64,000 nucleotides of DNA from Phenylobacterium sp. LH3H17 (GTDB taxonomy: Bacteria; Pseudomonadota; Alphaproteobacteria; Caulobacterales; Caulobacteraceae), in the NCBI RefSeq assembly GCF_024298925.1, contig NZ_CP101283.1, positions 3,105,001 to 3,169,000 on the forward strand, written 5' to 3'. Positions 8,590 through 18,265 of this stretch are shown in pieces; within the stretch, counting starts at the first letter, position 1; each line of letters opens with the position of its first letter. The notes under the pieces are model-generated. The model was not told where the DNA came from. It saw nothing but the letters and a program-made list of their open reading frames with translations, and did no database searches. The position numbers and the translations under genes were made by a program.

Positions 8590-9420
8590 TCAGCCCTTGA
8601 ACCACACCACCTGGTGCGACACCGCCAGTAGCTGGCCGTCGTCGCTCCATAGCTCGGCGCTCTGGTCGTTGAAGCCATGCTTGAATACCCGCGCGTCGCT
8701 GGTGGTCGCCAGCGGCCGGGATCCCTGCCGCGCGAGGGCTGCCTCGTCGGCCATGAAATAGGTGGAGAGCGAGACCGTGGCGACCGGCGGGACGTCGCCG
8801 CGCACGTTTAGGATCTTGACCACGAAGGTGTCGCTGAGCGCCGCCAGGGCGAGGTAGTCCAGCGGCCGGGCCGGGGTGTCTCGCACCCAGGCCTGGGACA
8901 GGGCGGGGCCCGGCTGCTCGGGGTTCGCCCCGTTCGCGCGCATGGGTTCGCCGCGTGCGTAGCGGAATTCGTAGCGCTGCAGCCAGGCGTTGCGCCCCTC
9001 TGTGGGCATGACCGCCAAGGCGCGGGCGGGCGGCATCTCGGGCGGGCTCGCCAAGGCGTGGCTCCAGGTCTCCCGCTCGGCCCCGGTCACCACGCTGGCG
9101 GTGCTGGCGACGCTCGCGCCCTGGGTCATCTCCACGTTCCAGTGCTGTGTGGAGCGCCCGTCGCGCACCAGCCGCACGGCGATCTCGAACTCGCCCTGCG
9201 CCAGGGCCGCGCAGAAGTTCACCGTCAGCGCCACCGGACGGCCCCGTCGCTCGGGATGGTCCAATACCGCCTTCAGCAGGACGGCCGCCGTTGTCCCGCC
9301 GAATGGCCCGGCCATGTTCCAATAGTCGGGTGTCGTCGCGCCCCGGTAGCGGCCCGCGCCCAGCGGCTCCAGCCTCAGGGTCCGGTCCAGGGGATGTTCG
9401 GCGGTCTTCGTGTCCGTCAT
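8590..9420 (-). CDS. Acyl-CoA thioesterase family protein (double hotdog)
   Basis: The 276-residue protein resembles thioesterases of the 4HBT_3/TesB-like superfamily, which hydrolyse acyl-CoA to free acid and CoA. The N-terminal hotdog shows YWNMAGPFGGTTAAVLLKAV and the C-terminal half contains the expected second hotdog ending in VSHQVVWFKG. The ATG at 9420 (MTDTKTAEHPLD) is preferred over an upstream one because GAGG precedes it and the family usually starts there. The repeat copy A lies just beyond its 3' end. The substrate is unknown. Confidence 0.75.
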   Translation of the reverse strand: MTDTKTAEHPLDRTLRLEPLGAGRYRGATTPDYWNMAGPFGGTTAAVLLKAVLDHPERRGRPVALTVNFCAALAQGEFEIAVRLVRDGRSTQHWNVEMTQGASVASTASVVTGAERETWSHALASPPEMPPARALAVMPTEGRNAWLQRYEFRYARGEPMRANGANPEQPGPALSQAWVRDTPARPLDYLALAALSDTFVVKILNVRGDVPPVATVSLSTYFMADEAALARQGSRPLATTSDARVFKHGFNDQSAELWSDDGQLLAVSHQVVWFKG

Positions 9421-9630
9421 GCGGGCCTCGCGTGGGAAGTGACCGATCGTGCGCCAATTCCGCCGCACATGTCCATGACCTCTCGGGTAACGCCGTCATT
9501 CCGGGGTGTCACCGTGCCGCATCGGCAGAACGCGCGCCCTTCCCCATATCCACGCGTTAGGCATTGGCGAGGGCGCAAGACCGCAAAGTCGGCCAGCTAC
9601 CGCCACGAGAGAAAAGGAACCCCGCCGACG

Positions 9631-10335
9631 ATGACTCGCGCCTTGGCCCTGCACGCCGTCCATCCCGCTCGCGTCCGGCTCTTTCAGACCTGGCTCACCT
9701 TGGGGGCGGCGGTCCTGGTGGCGACCTTGTTGCACGCCGGCGCCCACGCCACCGGCTGGACGAGCGCTTCCCTGGGCAAGGCGGCGGCCCCCATGGTCAA
9801 GGCGGTCAACGCCAGGCTCGCGCCGAGGCCGGCCGCGGTGAAGACCGTTCTGGTCTGGCACGGCGCCGACATCGACGGCGACGGTGAAGCCGACTTCGCC
9901 AACCCCACCGGGGCGGCGCCCCGCGTTCACGACGCCTATGGCGAAGGCCGCTTCGGAGCTTCGCGTGACGGCGGCGTCCGCGACCACGAGGGCGTCGACT
10001 ACGCGGCGACCTCGGGTCAGGAGGTCGTCGCCCCGATCTCCGGTTTCGTCACCAAGATCGGCCAGGCCTATGCCGACCATCCCGACCTTCGCTTCGTGGA
10101 GATCACCAATCCGGCGCTCGGCCACGTCGCGCGGGTCTTCTATGTCGATCCCACGGTCGAGGTGGGCCAGACCGTGCGGCTCGGCGACCCGGTCGGCCAG
10201 GCCCACAGCCTGCAAGCGGCCTATCCCGGTGGGATGACCGACCACGTCCATCTCGAGATCATGGGCCCCGACCAACGCCGCTTCGACGCCGGTCGGGTGA
10301 TCGTGGCCCGCTACAGGACGACGCGCGCCGGCTAA
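9631..10335 (+). CDS. M23-family peptidase (LytM-like), membrane-anchored
   Basis: The product (234 aa) has an N-terminal hydrophobic segment (about residues 17-35) that may be a signal anchor, then an M23 zinc-peptidase domain. HEGVDYAA is the first metal motif (HxxxD) and DHVHLEI is the second (HxH). M23 enzymes cut peptidoglycan cross-links, or regulate amidases if degenerate; here the metal ligands appear intact. A DIDGDGEADF stretch before the domain looks like a calcium-binding dockerin-type loop. The start is chosen by AAGGA about 12 nt upstream. The leader is unusually structured (see findings). Confidence 0.85.
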   Translation: MTRALALHAVHPARVRLFQTWLTLGAAVLVATLLHAGAHATGWTSASLGKAAAPMVKAVNARLAPRPAAVKTVLVWHGADIDGDGEADFANPTGAAPRVHDAYGEGRFGASRDGGVRDHEGVDYAATSGQEVVAPISGFVTKIGQAYADHPDLRFVEITNPALGHVARVFYVDPTVEVGQTVRLGDPVGQAHSLQAAYPGGMTDHVHLEIMGPDQRRFDAGRVIVARYRTTRAG

Positions 10336-10341
10336 TGGTGA

Positions 10342-10364
10342 TTTTGCAATTGCGATTGACTTGC
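10342..10364 (+). promoter_or_regulatory. Possible Fur-type iron operator before the TonB receptor
   Basis: Two TTGCAA hexamers (10342-10347 and 10359-10364) and an overlapping TTGC-N9-GCAA dyad (10348-10364) lie 49 nt upstream of the receptor start. This AT-richer patch resembles alphaproteobacterial Fur sites built around TGC/GCA half-sites. The repeats are read directly; binding of Fur is inferred from the adjacent iron-type uptake genes. Confidence 0.4.
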
Positions 10365-10412
10365 AACTAGACCTCTGATTTCACCGGCCCCTGACAATCG
10401 TTGAGGGTCGCC

Positions 10413-12560
10413 GTGATACGCCGTTCCATTCTCGCCGCCGGAAGCGCCTGCGGGGCCCTGCTGATCGCCACCGCCGCCCAGGCCCAGGTCGCGGGAGACG
10501 CCGCGCGGGGCGACCAGCCGGTCGATATCGGCGAGCTGATCATCACCGCCACCCGCTTCGAGGCGCCGCGCTCCACGGTTCCGGCCACCATCCAGGTCAT
10601 CGACGAGGAAGCCATCCAGTCCCAGACCGCGCTCGGCTTCTCGGCCGTGGAGACGGTGTCCAACCTGGTGCCGTCCTTCTCCCCCACCCGCCAGAAGCTG
10701 TCGGGCTTCGGTGAGACCCTGCGCGGCCGCTCGCCGCTCTACCTGGTGGACGGAGTGCCCCAGTCGACGCCGCTCCGCGACGACAGCCGCGACGGCTTCA
10801 CCATCGATCCGTTCTTCATCGACAAGGTCGAGGTGGTGTTCGGCGCCAACGCCATCCAGGGCATCGGCGCCACCGGCGGGGTGATCAACTACGTCACAGC
10901 CCCGACACCCAAGGAGACCGAGGGCTTCACCGGCCGGGTCCTGGCCCAGGCCAGCGCCGATCCCGACCGCTTCGGCGACAGCACCGGCTGGAAGACCGCC
11001 GCCCACGTCGGCCGCGACTTCGGCCAGTGGGACTTCGTGGCCGGCGCCGCCTACGAGGCTCGCGGGGCCTATTATGACGCCGACGAGCGCCGCATTGGTT
11101 TCGACGGCGCCCAGGGCGAGCTGCAGGATTCCAAGTCCTGGTCCCTGTTCGGCAAGGCCGGGGTCGACCTGACCGACCTGCGGCGGGTGGAAGTGATGGT
11201 CAACCACTTCGAGCTGGAGGCCGACAACGACTACGTCACGGTCAACGGCAGTCGCGCCACGGGCCTGACCACCACGGCGGTGCGCGGCCGAACCCCGGGC
11301 CTGCCCACCGTCAACGATGTCACCTCAGCGGCGGTCACCTATCGCGACCGCGGCCTGTTCGGCGGCGTGCTCACCCTGCAGGCCTATGCCCACGACTATG
11401 AGGGCGTGTTCGGCGGCGGGACCTTCGCCGATTTCCAGGACCCGCGCATCGCCCCGGTCGGGACCCTGTTCGACCAGTCGGCCAACAATTCCGAGAAACA
11501 GGGCTTCAAGATCGACTATGAGCGCGGCATCGCCGCCCTGCCCGGCTTCAGGATGCTGGTAGGCCTCGACGGCCTGCGCGACAAGACCTTCCAGGCCCTG
11601 GCGCTGACCGGCCGCTTCTGGGTGCCCGAGACCACCTACAAGAGCCTGTCGCCCTTCCTGCAGCTGCGCCAGTCGGCGCTCGAGGGCCGCCTGAACCTGT
11701 CCGCCGGGGTGCGCCGGGAGAACGCCACCCTGGAGGTCGACGACTACACGACCCTCTACGCCTACGGTCCGCGCCAGGTCGCCGGCGGCGAGCCCAGCTT
11801 CAAGGAGACGCTCTACAATGTGGGCGCGACCTTCGAGGTCATGGACGGCCTGACCGCCTACGCTTCCTACGCCCAGGGCTTCACCATGCCCGACGTCGGC
11901 CGGGTCCTGCGGGCCATCAACACCCCGGGCCGCGACGTCGACACCTATCTCGACGTGACCCCGGTGGTCTCCGACAATGTCGAACTGGGCCTCGACTACG
12001 GATCCGGCCCGCTCCAGGCCCAGGCGGCCTGGTTCCGCTCGACCTCGGACCGCGGCTCGCTGCTGGTGCTGAACGCCGGCGGCAATTTCGAGGTCCAGCG
12101 CCAGCGCACCGAGGTCGAGGGGATCGAGCTCTCCGCCCGGTTCGCGGCCACCGACTGGCTGACCATCGGCGGCGCCTACGCCCACCTGGAAGGCCGCACC
12201 GACAGCAACGGCGACGGCTCGGTCGACCGTGACCTCAACGGCGCCAACATCGCTCCCGACCGCCTGCTGCTCTATGCCGAAGTCACCCGCGGCGACTGGT
12301 CGGGCCGCCTGCAGGCCCAGCAGTTCTATGGCCGCGACTTCGAAGGCGAGGTCGCCCTCAACAGCTTCGAGGGCTACGGCCTGGTCGACGCCGTCGTCGC
12401 CTGGAAGGCGCCGGCCGCCACCCTGACGCTCGGCGTCCAGAACCTGTTGGACGAGCAGTACGTCACCTACTTCAGCGACACCCAGGGCCCGACCGACAAC
12501 GCCCGATACTTCGCCGGCCGGGGCCGGACGCTGGCCGTCGGCGTCACCAGGGACTTCTGA
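10413..12560 (+). CDS. TonB-dependent outer-membrane receptor (siderophore/iron type)
   Basis: The 715-residue protein has a signal peptide cut near AQAQ, a plug domain (TRFEAPRSTVPATIQVIDEE...GINYV region with GIGATGGVINYVTAP) and a long beta-barrel ending in aromatic RTLAVGVTRDF, as required for outer-membrane insertion. GTG at 10413 is preferred to an upstream TTG because GAGG lies 6 nt before it. The stop overlaps the start of a PepSY membrane protein, a pairing typical of ferric-siderophore uptake. The ligand itself is not identifiable. Confidence 0.92.
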   Translation: MIRRSILAAGSACGALLIATAAQAQVAGDAARGDQPVDIGELIITATRFEAPRSTVPATIQVIDEEAIQSQTALGFSAVETVSNLVPSFSPTRQKLSGFGETLRGRSPLYLVDGVPQSTPLRDDSRDGFTIDPFFIDKVEVVFGANAIQGIGATGGVINYVTAPTPKETEGFTGRVLAQASADPDRFGDSTGWKTAAHVGRDFGQWDFVAGAAYEARGAYYDADERRIGFDGAQGELQDSKSWSLFGKAGVDLTDLRRVEVMVNHFELEADNDYVTVNGSRATGLTTTAVRGRTPGLPTVNDVTSAAVTYRDRGLFGGVLTLQAYAHDYEGVFGGGTFADFQDPRIAPVGTLFDQSANNSEKQGFKIDYERGIAALPGFRMLVGLDGLRDKTFQALALTGRFWVPETTYKSLSPFLQLRQSALEGRLNLSAGVRRENATLEVDDYTTLYAYGPRQVAGGEPSFKETLYNVGATFEVMDGLTAYASYAQGFTMPDVGRVLRAINTPGRDVDTYLDVTPVVSDNVELGLDYGSGPLQAQAAWFRSTSDRGSLLVLNAGGNFEVQRQRTEVEGIELSARFAATDWLTIGGAYAHLEGRTDSNGDGSVDRDLNGANIAPDRLLLYAEVTRGDWSGRLQAQQFYGRDFEGEVALNSFEGYGLVDAVVAWKAPAATLTLGVQNLLDEQYVTYFSDTQGPTDNARYFAGRGRTLAVGVTRDF

Positions 12561-13618
12561 TGGGCTTCCTGCGCACCGTTCATGCCTGGGCCGGCGCGCT
12601 GCTGGCGCTGCAACTCATCGTCCTGGGGCTCTCCGGCTCCCTGCTGGTGCTGAAGGACGACTGGCTGCGGGCCACCCTTCCCGCGGCTCGCCAGGTGGTG
12701 ACCGCGACGCCCCAGGCCCTGGGACAGGCGGCCGAGGCGCTGGAGCAGGCTTATCCGGGCGAGATCAAGACCTTGGTCTTCGCCCGCCCCGATCTCGGCG
12801 TCCACCGGGTCCGCCTGGCCCACGAGGCCTCTGCCTATGCCGACGGCTCCGGCGGGGTGGTCGCCGCCTGGCGGGGGAACGCCCGGCTCGAGGCCTGGAT
12901 CTTCGACCTGCATCACAAGCTGCTGGCCGGCGAGCCGGGCGAGATGATGGTCGGAATCGTCGGCCTGGCCGGAGCCGTCCTGACCCTCACCGGCCTGGTG
13001 ATCTGGTTTCCGTCCTGGCGCGCCTTCGGCTGGAAGCTCTGGCCGCGATCATCGCGCCGACGGGACATGGTCGCCGCCCACCGCGACACCGGCATGATCT
13101 TCCTGGTGCCGGTCTTCGCCCTCTGCCTGACCGGCGGGGCGATCATCTTCCACGAGCAGAGCCAGGCCCTGATGACCGCCGCCTTCCCGGGCGGGATCGA
13201 ACCGGCCAAGCCGCCCAAGGCGGGTCAGGGAGACATCGACTGGCCCCGCGCGCTCGCCGCCGCCCAGACCCGCTTCCCCGACGCCACCCTGCGCATGGCC
13301 GTCTGGCCCGCCAAGCCCGGCGCGCCCGCCACCATCCGCCTGCGCCAGGCCGGTGAGTGGCACCCGAACGGCCGCACACTGGTCTATGTCGATCCCGCGA
13401 CCAGCCGGGCGATCGGGACGCTGGACAGCCGCGCCCTCGCGCCCGGCATGAGGGCCTACAACGCCTTCTTCCCCCTGCACGCCGCCTCGGTGGGCGGCCG
13501 GGCCTACGACCTGGCGATCTTCCTGTCCGGCCTGGCCCTGGCGGGCCTGGGCGGGGTCGGGCTCTGGTCGTTCCTGGTCAAGCCGCGACAACGCCGCGCG
13601 GCGGCGGCGTCGGCTTAA
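12560..13618 (+). CDS. PepSY-associated membrane protein (iron-regulated/siderophore utilisation)
   Basis: This 352-residue inner-membrane protein has four likely transmembrane helices: residues about 8-30, about 133-152, about 175-195 and about 315-340. Between them lies the PepSY region and the conserved HAWAGALLALQLIVLGLSGSLL start. Such proteins (PiuB/FsrB-like) often act as ferric-siderophore reductases after uptake. The ATG overlaps the receptor stop by one base, so the two are translationally coupled. Reductase activity is family knowledge, not visible in a motif here. Confidence 0.85.
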   Translation: MGFLRTVHAWAGALLALQLIVLGLSGSLLVLKDDWLRATLPAARQVVTATPQALGQAAEALEQAYPGEIKTLVFARPDLGVHRVRLAHEASAYADGSGGVVAAWRGNARLEAWIFDLHHKLLAGEPGEMMVGIVGLAGAVLTLTGLVIWFPSWRAFGWKLWPRSSRRRDMVAAHRDTGMIFLVPVFALCLTGGAIIFHEQSQALMTAAFPGGIEPAKPPKAGQGDIDWPRALAAAQTRFPDATLRMAVWPAKPGAPATIRLRQAGEWHPNGRTLVYVDPATSRAIGTLDSRALAPGMRAYNAFFPLHAASVGGRAYDLAIFLSGLALAGLGGVGLWSFLVKPRQRRAAAASA

Positions 13619-13687
13619 GCCCTCGTCAACCCAAACAAGCTCCACTGCGCCGCAGGTGGGCGAGCCGCGCCCGCGGGCACGAGAACC

Positions 13688-14857
13688 ATGGCCAGGACCC
13701 ATTCGGCAGTCGCACAGCCGCCGCCCAGCGGCACGGCCGCCAAGCCTTGGGACCTGGCGCGGGCCCCGCGCATCCCCGTCGCCCGGCCGCGCCTGGTCGA
13801 GCTCCCCGCGGCCCTGCCCTATCTGAGATCCATCGACGCCAGTCGCACCTACTCCAACTTCGGTCCGCTCAACACCCAGTTCGAGACCCGCCTGGCCGCC
13901 CGGTTCGGTCTGGGGCCCGGCCATGTCGCCACCTGCAACAACGCCACCAGCGGCCTGACCATGGCCTTGCAGCGGGCGGCGGCCAGGGGTGGCCGCTACT
14001 GCCTGATGCCCGCCTGGACTTTCGCGGCCACCGCCCATGCCGCGCTCGCCGCGGGCCTGACACCCTTTCTGGTCGACGTCGATCCGGCGACCTGGGCCCT
14101 GACCCCGGAGATCGCGCTGGAGGCCCTGCCGCGCATATCGCACCGGGTCGCCGCCATCGTGCCGGTCGCGCCTTTCGGCCTGCCGCTCGACGCCGCCGCC
14201 TGGGACGCCTTCCAGGCCAGGACCGGGGTGGAGGTCGTGCTCGACGCCGCCGCCGGCTTCGACGCCCTGAGCGTGGGCCATTCGGCCGCCGTGGTCAGCC
14301 TGCACGCCACCAAGATTCTCGGCATAGGCGAGGGCGGCTTCGTGATCAGCCGCGATACCGACCTGATCGTCGACATCCGCCGCCGCTCCAATTTCGGTTT
14401 CGACGGCAGCCGCGACTCCAGCCTGATCGGCGGCAATGGCAAGATCAGTGAGTTCGCCGCCGCCTACGGCCTGGCCGCGCTCGACCACTGGAAGCTGCAA
14501 CGCGCCCAGTACCAGACGGTGCTCGGCTACTACCGCGCGGCCCTGGCGGACACGCCGGACCTGAGGATCTCGCCGGGCCTGGGCGATGACTGGATCGCTT
14601 CGACCTTCAATATCGAAGCGCCGGAAGAGGCCATCCTGGAGATCGAGGCGCGCCTGTCGCAGGCCGAGATCGCCACCCGCCGCTGGTGGAGTCATGGCCT
14701 GCAAGGACACCGGGCCTTCGCCGACCTGCCTCGGGCGGCCCTGCCCGTCACCGAGAGGCTGGCGGCCACCACCCTTGGCCTGCCCTGCTGGCCGGGGCTC
14801 GACGCCACGGCGATCGACGAGATCAGCGCGGTCGTCCGGGCAGTCCTCCGGCGCTGA
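13688..14857 (+). CDS. DegT/DnrJ/EryC1/StrS family sugar aminotransferase
   Basis: The 389-residue PLP enzyme belongs to the family that transaminates nucleotide-linked keto-sugars for surface glycans. The lysine that would bind PLP is in LHATKILGIGEGGFV, and the conserved SNFGPLNTQFE and CNNATSGLTMAL blocks are present. Its 3' end overlaps the convergent glycosyltransferase gene by about 35 nt. With the neighbouring acyltransferase it suggests synthesis of an N-acylated amino sugar. The specific sugar is unknown. Confidence 0.88.
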   Translation: MARTHSAVAQPPPSGTAAKPWDLARAPRIPVARPRLVELPAALPYLRSIDASRTYSNFGPLNTQFETRLAARFGLGPGHVATCNNATSGLTMALQRAAARGGRYCLMPAWTFAATAHAALAAGLTPFLVDVDPATWALTPEIALEALPRISHRVAAIVPVAPFGLPLDAAAWDAFQARTGVEVVLDAAAGFDALSVGHSAAVVSLHATKILGIGEGGFVISRDTDLIVDIRRRSNFGFDGSRDSSLIGGNGKISEFAAAYGLAALDHWKLQRAQYQTVLGYYRAALADTPDLRISPGLGDDWIASTFNIEAPEEAILEIEARLSQAEIATRRWWSHGLQGHRAFADLPRAALPVTERLAATTLGLPCWPGLDATAIDEISAVVRAVLRR

Positions 14858-16313
14858 GTGCCGTCCGTCTCGGCTGCGGCTGGGCGAAGATCGTCTCCAG
14901 GGGCGTCGGGATACGCGCGGCGAACCGCGTGAAGGCCAGGCCGACGAGTTCCCTCAGCTCGCGCGCGAAATTGTCCTGGTCCAGGCGCCGGGCCAGCAGG
15001 ACCTTCTGTTCGGCCAGCCGCGCGGCGCGCAGCGCCTTGTCGCGCGCCAGGGCGCCCAGCGCCTCGAAATAGGCCTCGACGTCCTGGGTCAGGTGGTGAG
15101 ACGGCACGAAGGCGCCGACATCGCCCAGGTCGCCGCGGCTCATCACCACGGCGCCGGCGTCGATCGCCATGATGGCTGTGGTGCCGCCGCCCGCGCGAAA
15201 CGGATTGGCGAAGATGTCGCAAACCCCCAGCAGGCCGATCAGATCGTCGTCATAGGGAATGTGGGTGAACTGGGAGCCCAGCACCGACTCGAACGCCTCG
15301 ATCCAGAACGCCTGCATCCAGCCGACCACCACCCAGCGGATGTCGGGATCGCTCAGGACCAGCGCCCCCATGCCATCGACGAACGCCTGGTCCATGTCGA
15401 CGCCCAGCCGATTGCCGACCGTGACGATCACCGTCTCCTCGGGTCGGAACCCGAAGTCGCGGCGGCTACGGGTCCGCAATGGGGCCGGGTTCGGGAACGG
15501 CGCGCTCTGGAGCTTGCGATAGGCCTCGGCGAAGGCCGGGGGCGCGCCGATCCGCCGCCAGAGCCCTTCGATGTAGGCGGGCTCCTGGCAGTACCAGTAG
15601 ACGTCGGAGAACTGTACCGGCGCGGCGTCGCCGCAGGTGAACATCAGGGTGGGCCCCACCAGCGCCGCCAGGCTGATGTGGATGAAGAACGGCTCCTCGC
15701 ACCAGAAGTGGAAGGTGCGCGGCCCCCGGCCCACCGCCTTGGCGAGGAAGTTCAGATCGCTCTCGATCGAGACGAAGCTCAGCTTGGAGAACGCCGACCC
15801 CAGCCGCGCCTGGGCGTAGGCCTGCAGGTCCGGGGACAGGATTCCGGCATGGAAGACGTCCACGACCTGGTTCTCTGGGTCGCACGCCAGGGCGCGCAGA
15901 TAGTCGAATGCGCCCCGCGTCGGGGAATGCCGCAGGTCGAGCAGCCGTCCCACGAACACCGCGTGGGACCGCAGGGCCGCGGGGTCGGCGGCCTCCAGCT
16001 GGTAGGGGATCGCCTGGGCCTCCTGGTAATAGGTCCGCCGGGCCAGGGCCGCGAGGGCGGCGCTGAAGGCCTCGCCCGGCTCCAGCCCGCACCACCAGTT
16101 GAGGCTGGATATGTCGCTGACCAGCTGCAGCTTGACCCCCGAAGGGTGGGTCGAGGCCTCGATGAGCCGGACGGTGTGCAGGCCGAAGTCGGACTTGGAC
16201 ACGCCCGCGAAGGCCGCCGCTCCCAGGGCTTGCCGCAGCCTCTGCAGGATGACCGCGACGGATGGCGCATAGCCCGGCTGGGCGTCGGCCTGTATCTCAT
16301 CGAGAACGCTCAA
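14823..16313 (-). CDS. Glycosyltransferase-like protein of unassigned family
   Basis: The product (about 496 aa) resembles GT-B glycosyltransferases in its second half: VIVTVGNRLGVDMDQAF, RWVVVGWMQAFWIEAFES and an NPFRAGGGTTAIMAIDAGA segment, similar to the donor-binding region of family 4/41-type enzymes. The N-terminal half is not recognisable. The TTG at 16313 has the best ribosome-site spacing (AAGGAGG, 6 nt); GTG codons at 16319 and 16316 are alternatives. It overlaps the aminotransferase 3' end and lies just downstream of the acyltransferase. Acceptor and donor are unknown. Confidence 0.6.
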   Translation of the reverse strand: MSVLDEIQADAQPGYAPSVAVILQRLRQALGAAAFAGVSKSDFGLHTVRLIEASTHPSGVKLQLVSDISSLNWWCGLEPGEAFSAALAALARRTYYQEAQAIPYQLEAADPAALRSHAVFVGRLLDLRHSPTRGAFDYLRALACDPENQVVDVFHAGILSPDLQAYAQARLGSAFSKLSFVSIESDLNFLAKAVGRGPRTFHFWCEEPFFIHISLAALVGPTLMFTCGDAAPVQFSDVYWYCQEPAYIEGLWRRIGAPPAFAEAYRKLQSAPFPNPAPLRTRSRRDFGFRPEETVIVTVGNRLGVDMDQAFVDGMGALVLSDPDIRWVVVGWMQAFWIEAFESVLGSQFTHIPYDDDLIGLLGVCDIFANPFRAGGGTTAIMAIDAGAVVMSRGDLGDVGAFVPSHHLTQDVEAYFEALGALARDKALRAARLAEQKVLLARRLDQDNFARELRELVGLAFTRFAARIPTPLETIFAQPQPRRTALSAGGLPGRPR

Positions 16314-16340
16314 CACCACCCTCCTTCAGATGGTCTGCGG

Positions 16341-16958
16341 TCAGAGACGCGCCACCGGCAAGTCCGTCTTTCCCGCCGCGAGCGCGGCCTTCAAGCGACT
16401 CTCATGGTCAATGATATCTTGCCGTCGGTTACGGAGAAATTTAGCCGGAACCCCGGCATAGATTCCCCAGGGATCCAGGCTGTGACGGATCAGGGCGCCT
16501 GCGCCGACGGCGGTCCCCTCGCCGATCTCCACCTCCGGCAGCACGATGGTGTTCGCGCCCAGGATCACATGGCGGCCCAGGCGCACGGGCCGCGCCGCAG
16601 GCGGCAGGGTGAAGGCGGGCGGCACAGTGGGATTGGTCAGGAACTCGCCCGTGTAGTCGTCCGTCCGCGAGAAGATCCTCACCCCGGCCGACAGGTTGGC
16701 GAAGTCGCCGAGCTCCACGCCCGATCCTCCCAGGATCGAGCAGTTCGAACTCACATGGATGAAGTCGCCGAAGCGCAGCCAGCCGCCCGCCGCGCTCAGC
16801 AGGGTGAAGGGATCGATCCGCACGTTGTCGCCGAAGGTCATGGCCTCCAGGTCCACCATCACGCACGTTTCGTGGACCGCGACGTTCTCGCCCACCTGGG
16901 CGACGCCGAGCTCGCGGAGCTCCGCCTCGCGCATGAAACGTCCCCGGTAGGTCTTCAT
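16341..16958 (-). CDS. Hexapeptide-repeat acyltransferase (left-handed beta-helix)
   Basis: The 205-residue protein shows hexapeptide periodicity (for example GDFIHVSSNCSILGGSGVEL and GRHVILGANTIVLPEVEIGE) and a C-terminal GIYAGVPAKFLRNR, typical of WbbJ/NodL-like O- or N-acetyltransferases. It would acylate a sugar, probably an amino sugar given the neighbouring aminotransferase. The ATG at 16958 follows GGGGA. It is codirectional with the glycosyltransferase, 27 nt apart, so these two are probably an operon. Confidence 0.82.
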   Translation of the reverse strand: MKTYRGRFMREAELRELGVAQVGENVAVHETCVMVDLEAMTFGDNVRIDPFTLLSAAGGWLRFGDFIHVSSNCSILGGSGVELGDFANLSAGVRIFSRTDDYTGEFLTNPTVPPAFTLPPAARPVRLGRHVILGANTIVLPEVEIGEGTAVGAGALIRHSLDPWGIYAGVPAKFLRNRRQDIIDHESRLKAALAAGKTDLPVARL

Positions 16959-17050
16959 GGGGTCCCCGACTCAATCGACGAGGCCAGATTAGACCAAGAG
17001 TGCCGTCCCGCGCTCGGCGCCCATGACGCGCGCCCGGCCCGGGGCCCACG

Positions 17051-17079
17051 AAAAAGGCCCGGAGTCGCCTCCGGGCCTT
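17051..17079 (-). terminator. Intrinsic terminator of ilvC
   Basis: A perfect 11-bp stem (arms 17054-17064 and 69-79 on the same line) with a 4-base loop is followed, on the minus strand, by a run of five T. It lies 25 nt beyond the ilvC stop codon. Confidence 0.9.
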
Positions 17080-17103
17080 CCTAATCAGGGCTGGAACCCG
17101 CGC

Positions 17104-18186
<1,083 letters not shown>

Positions 18187-18265
18187 CTATGGAGGGGAAT
18201 TTTGCGCGAAGGTCAAGACTTCCCTCGCCTGTCCGGCAAGGGAAGTCCCGCGACCAAACGACCGT

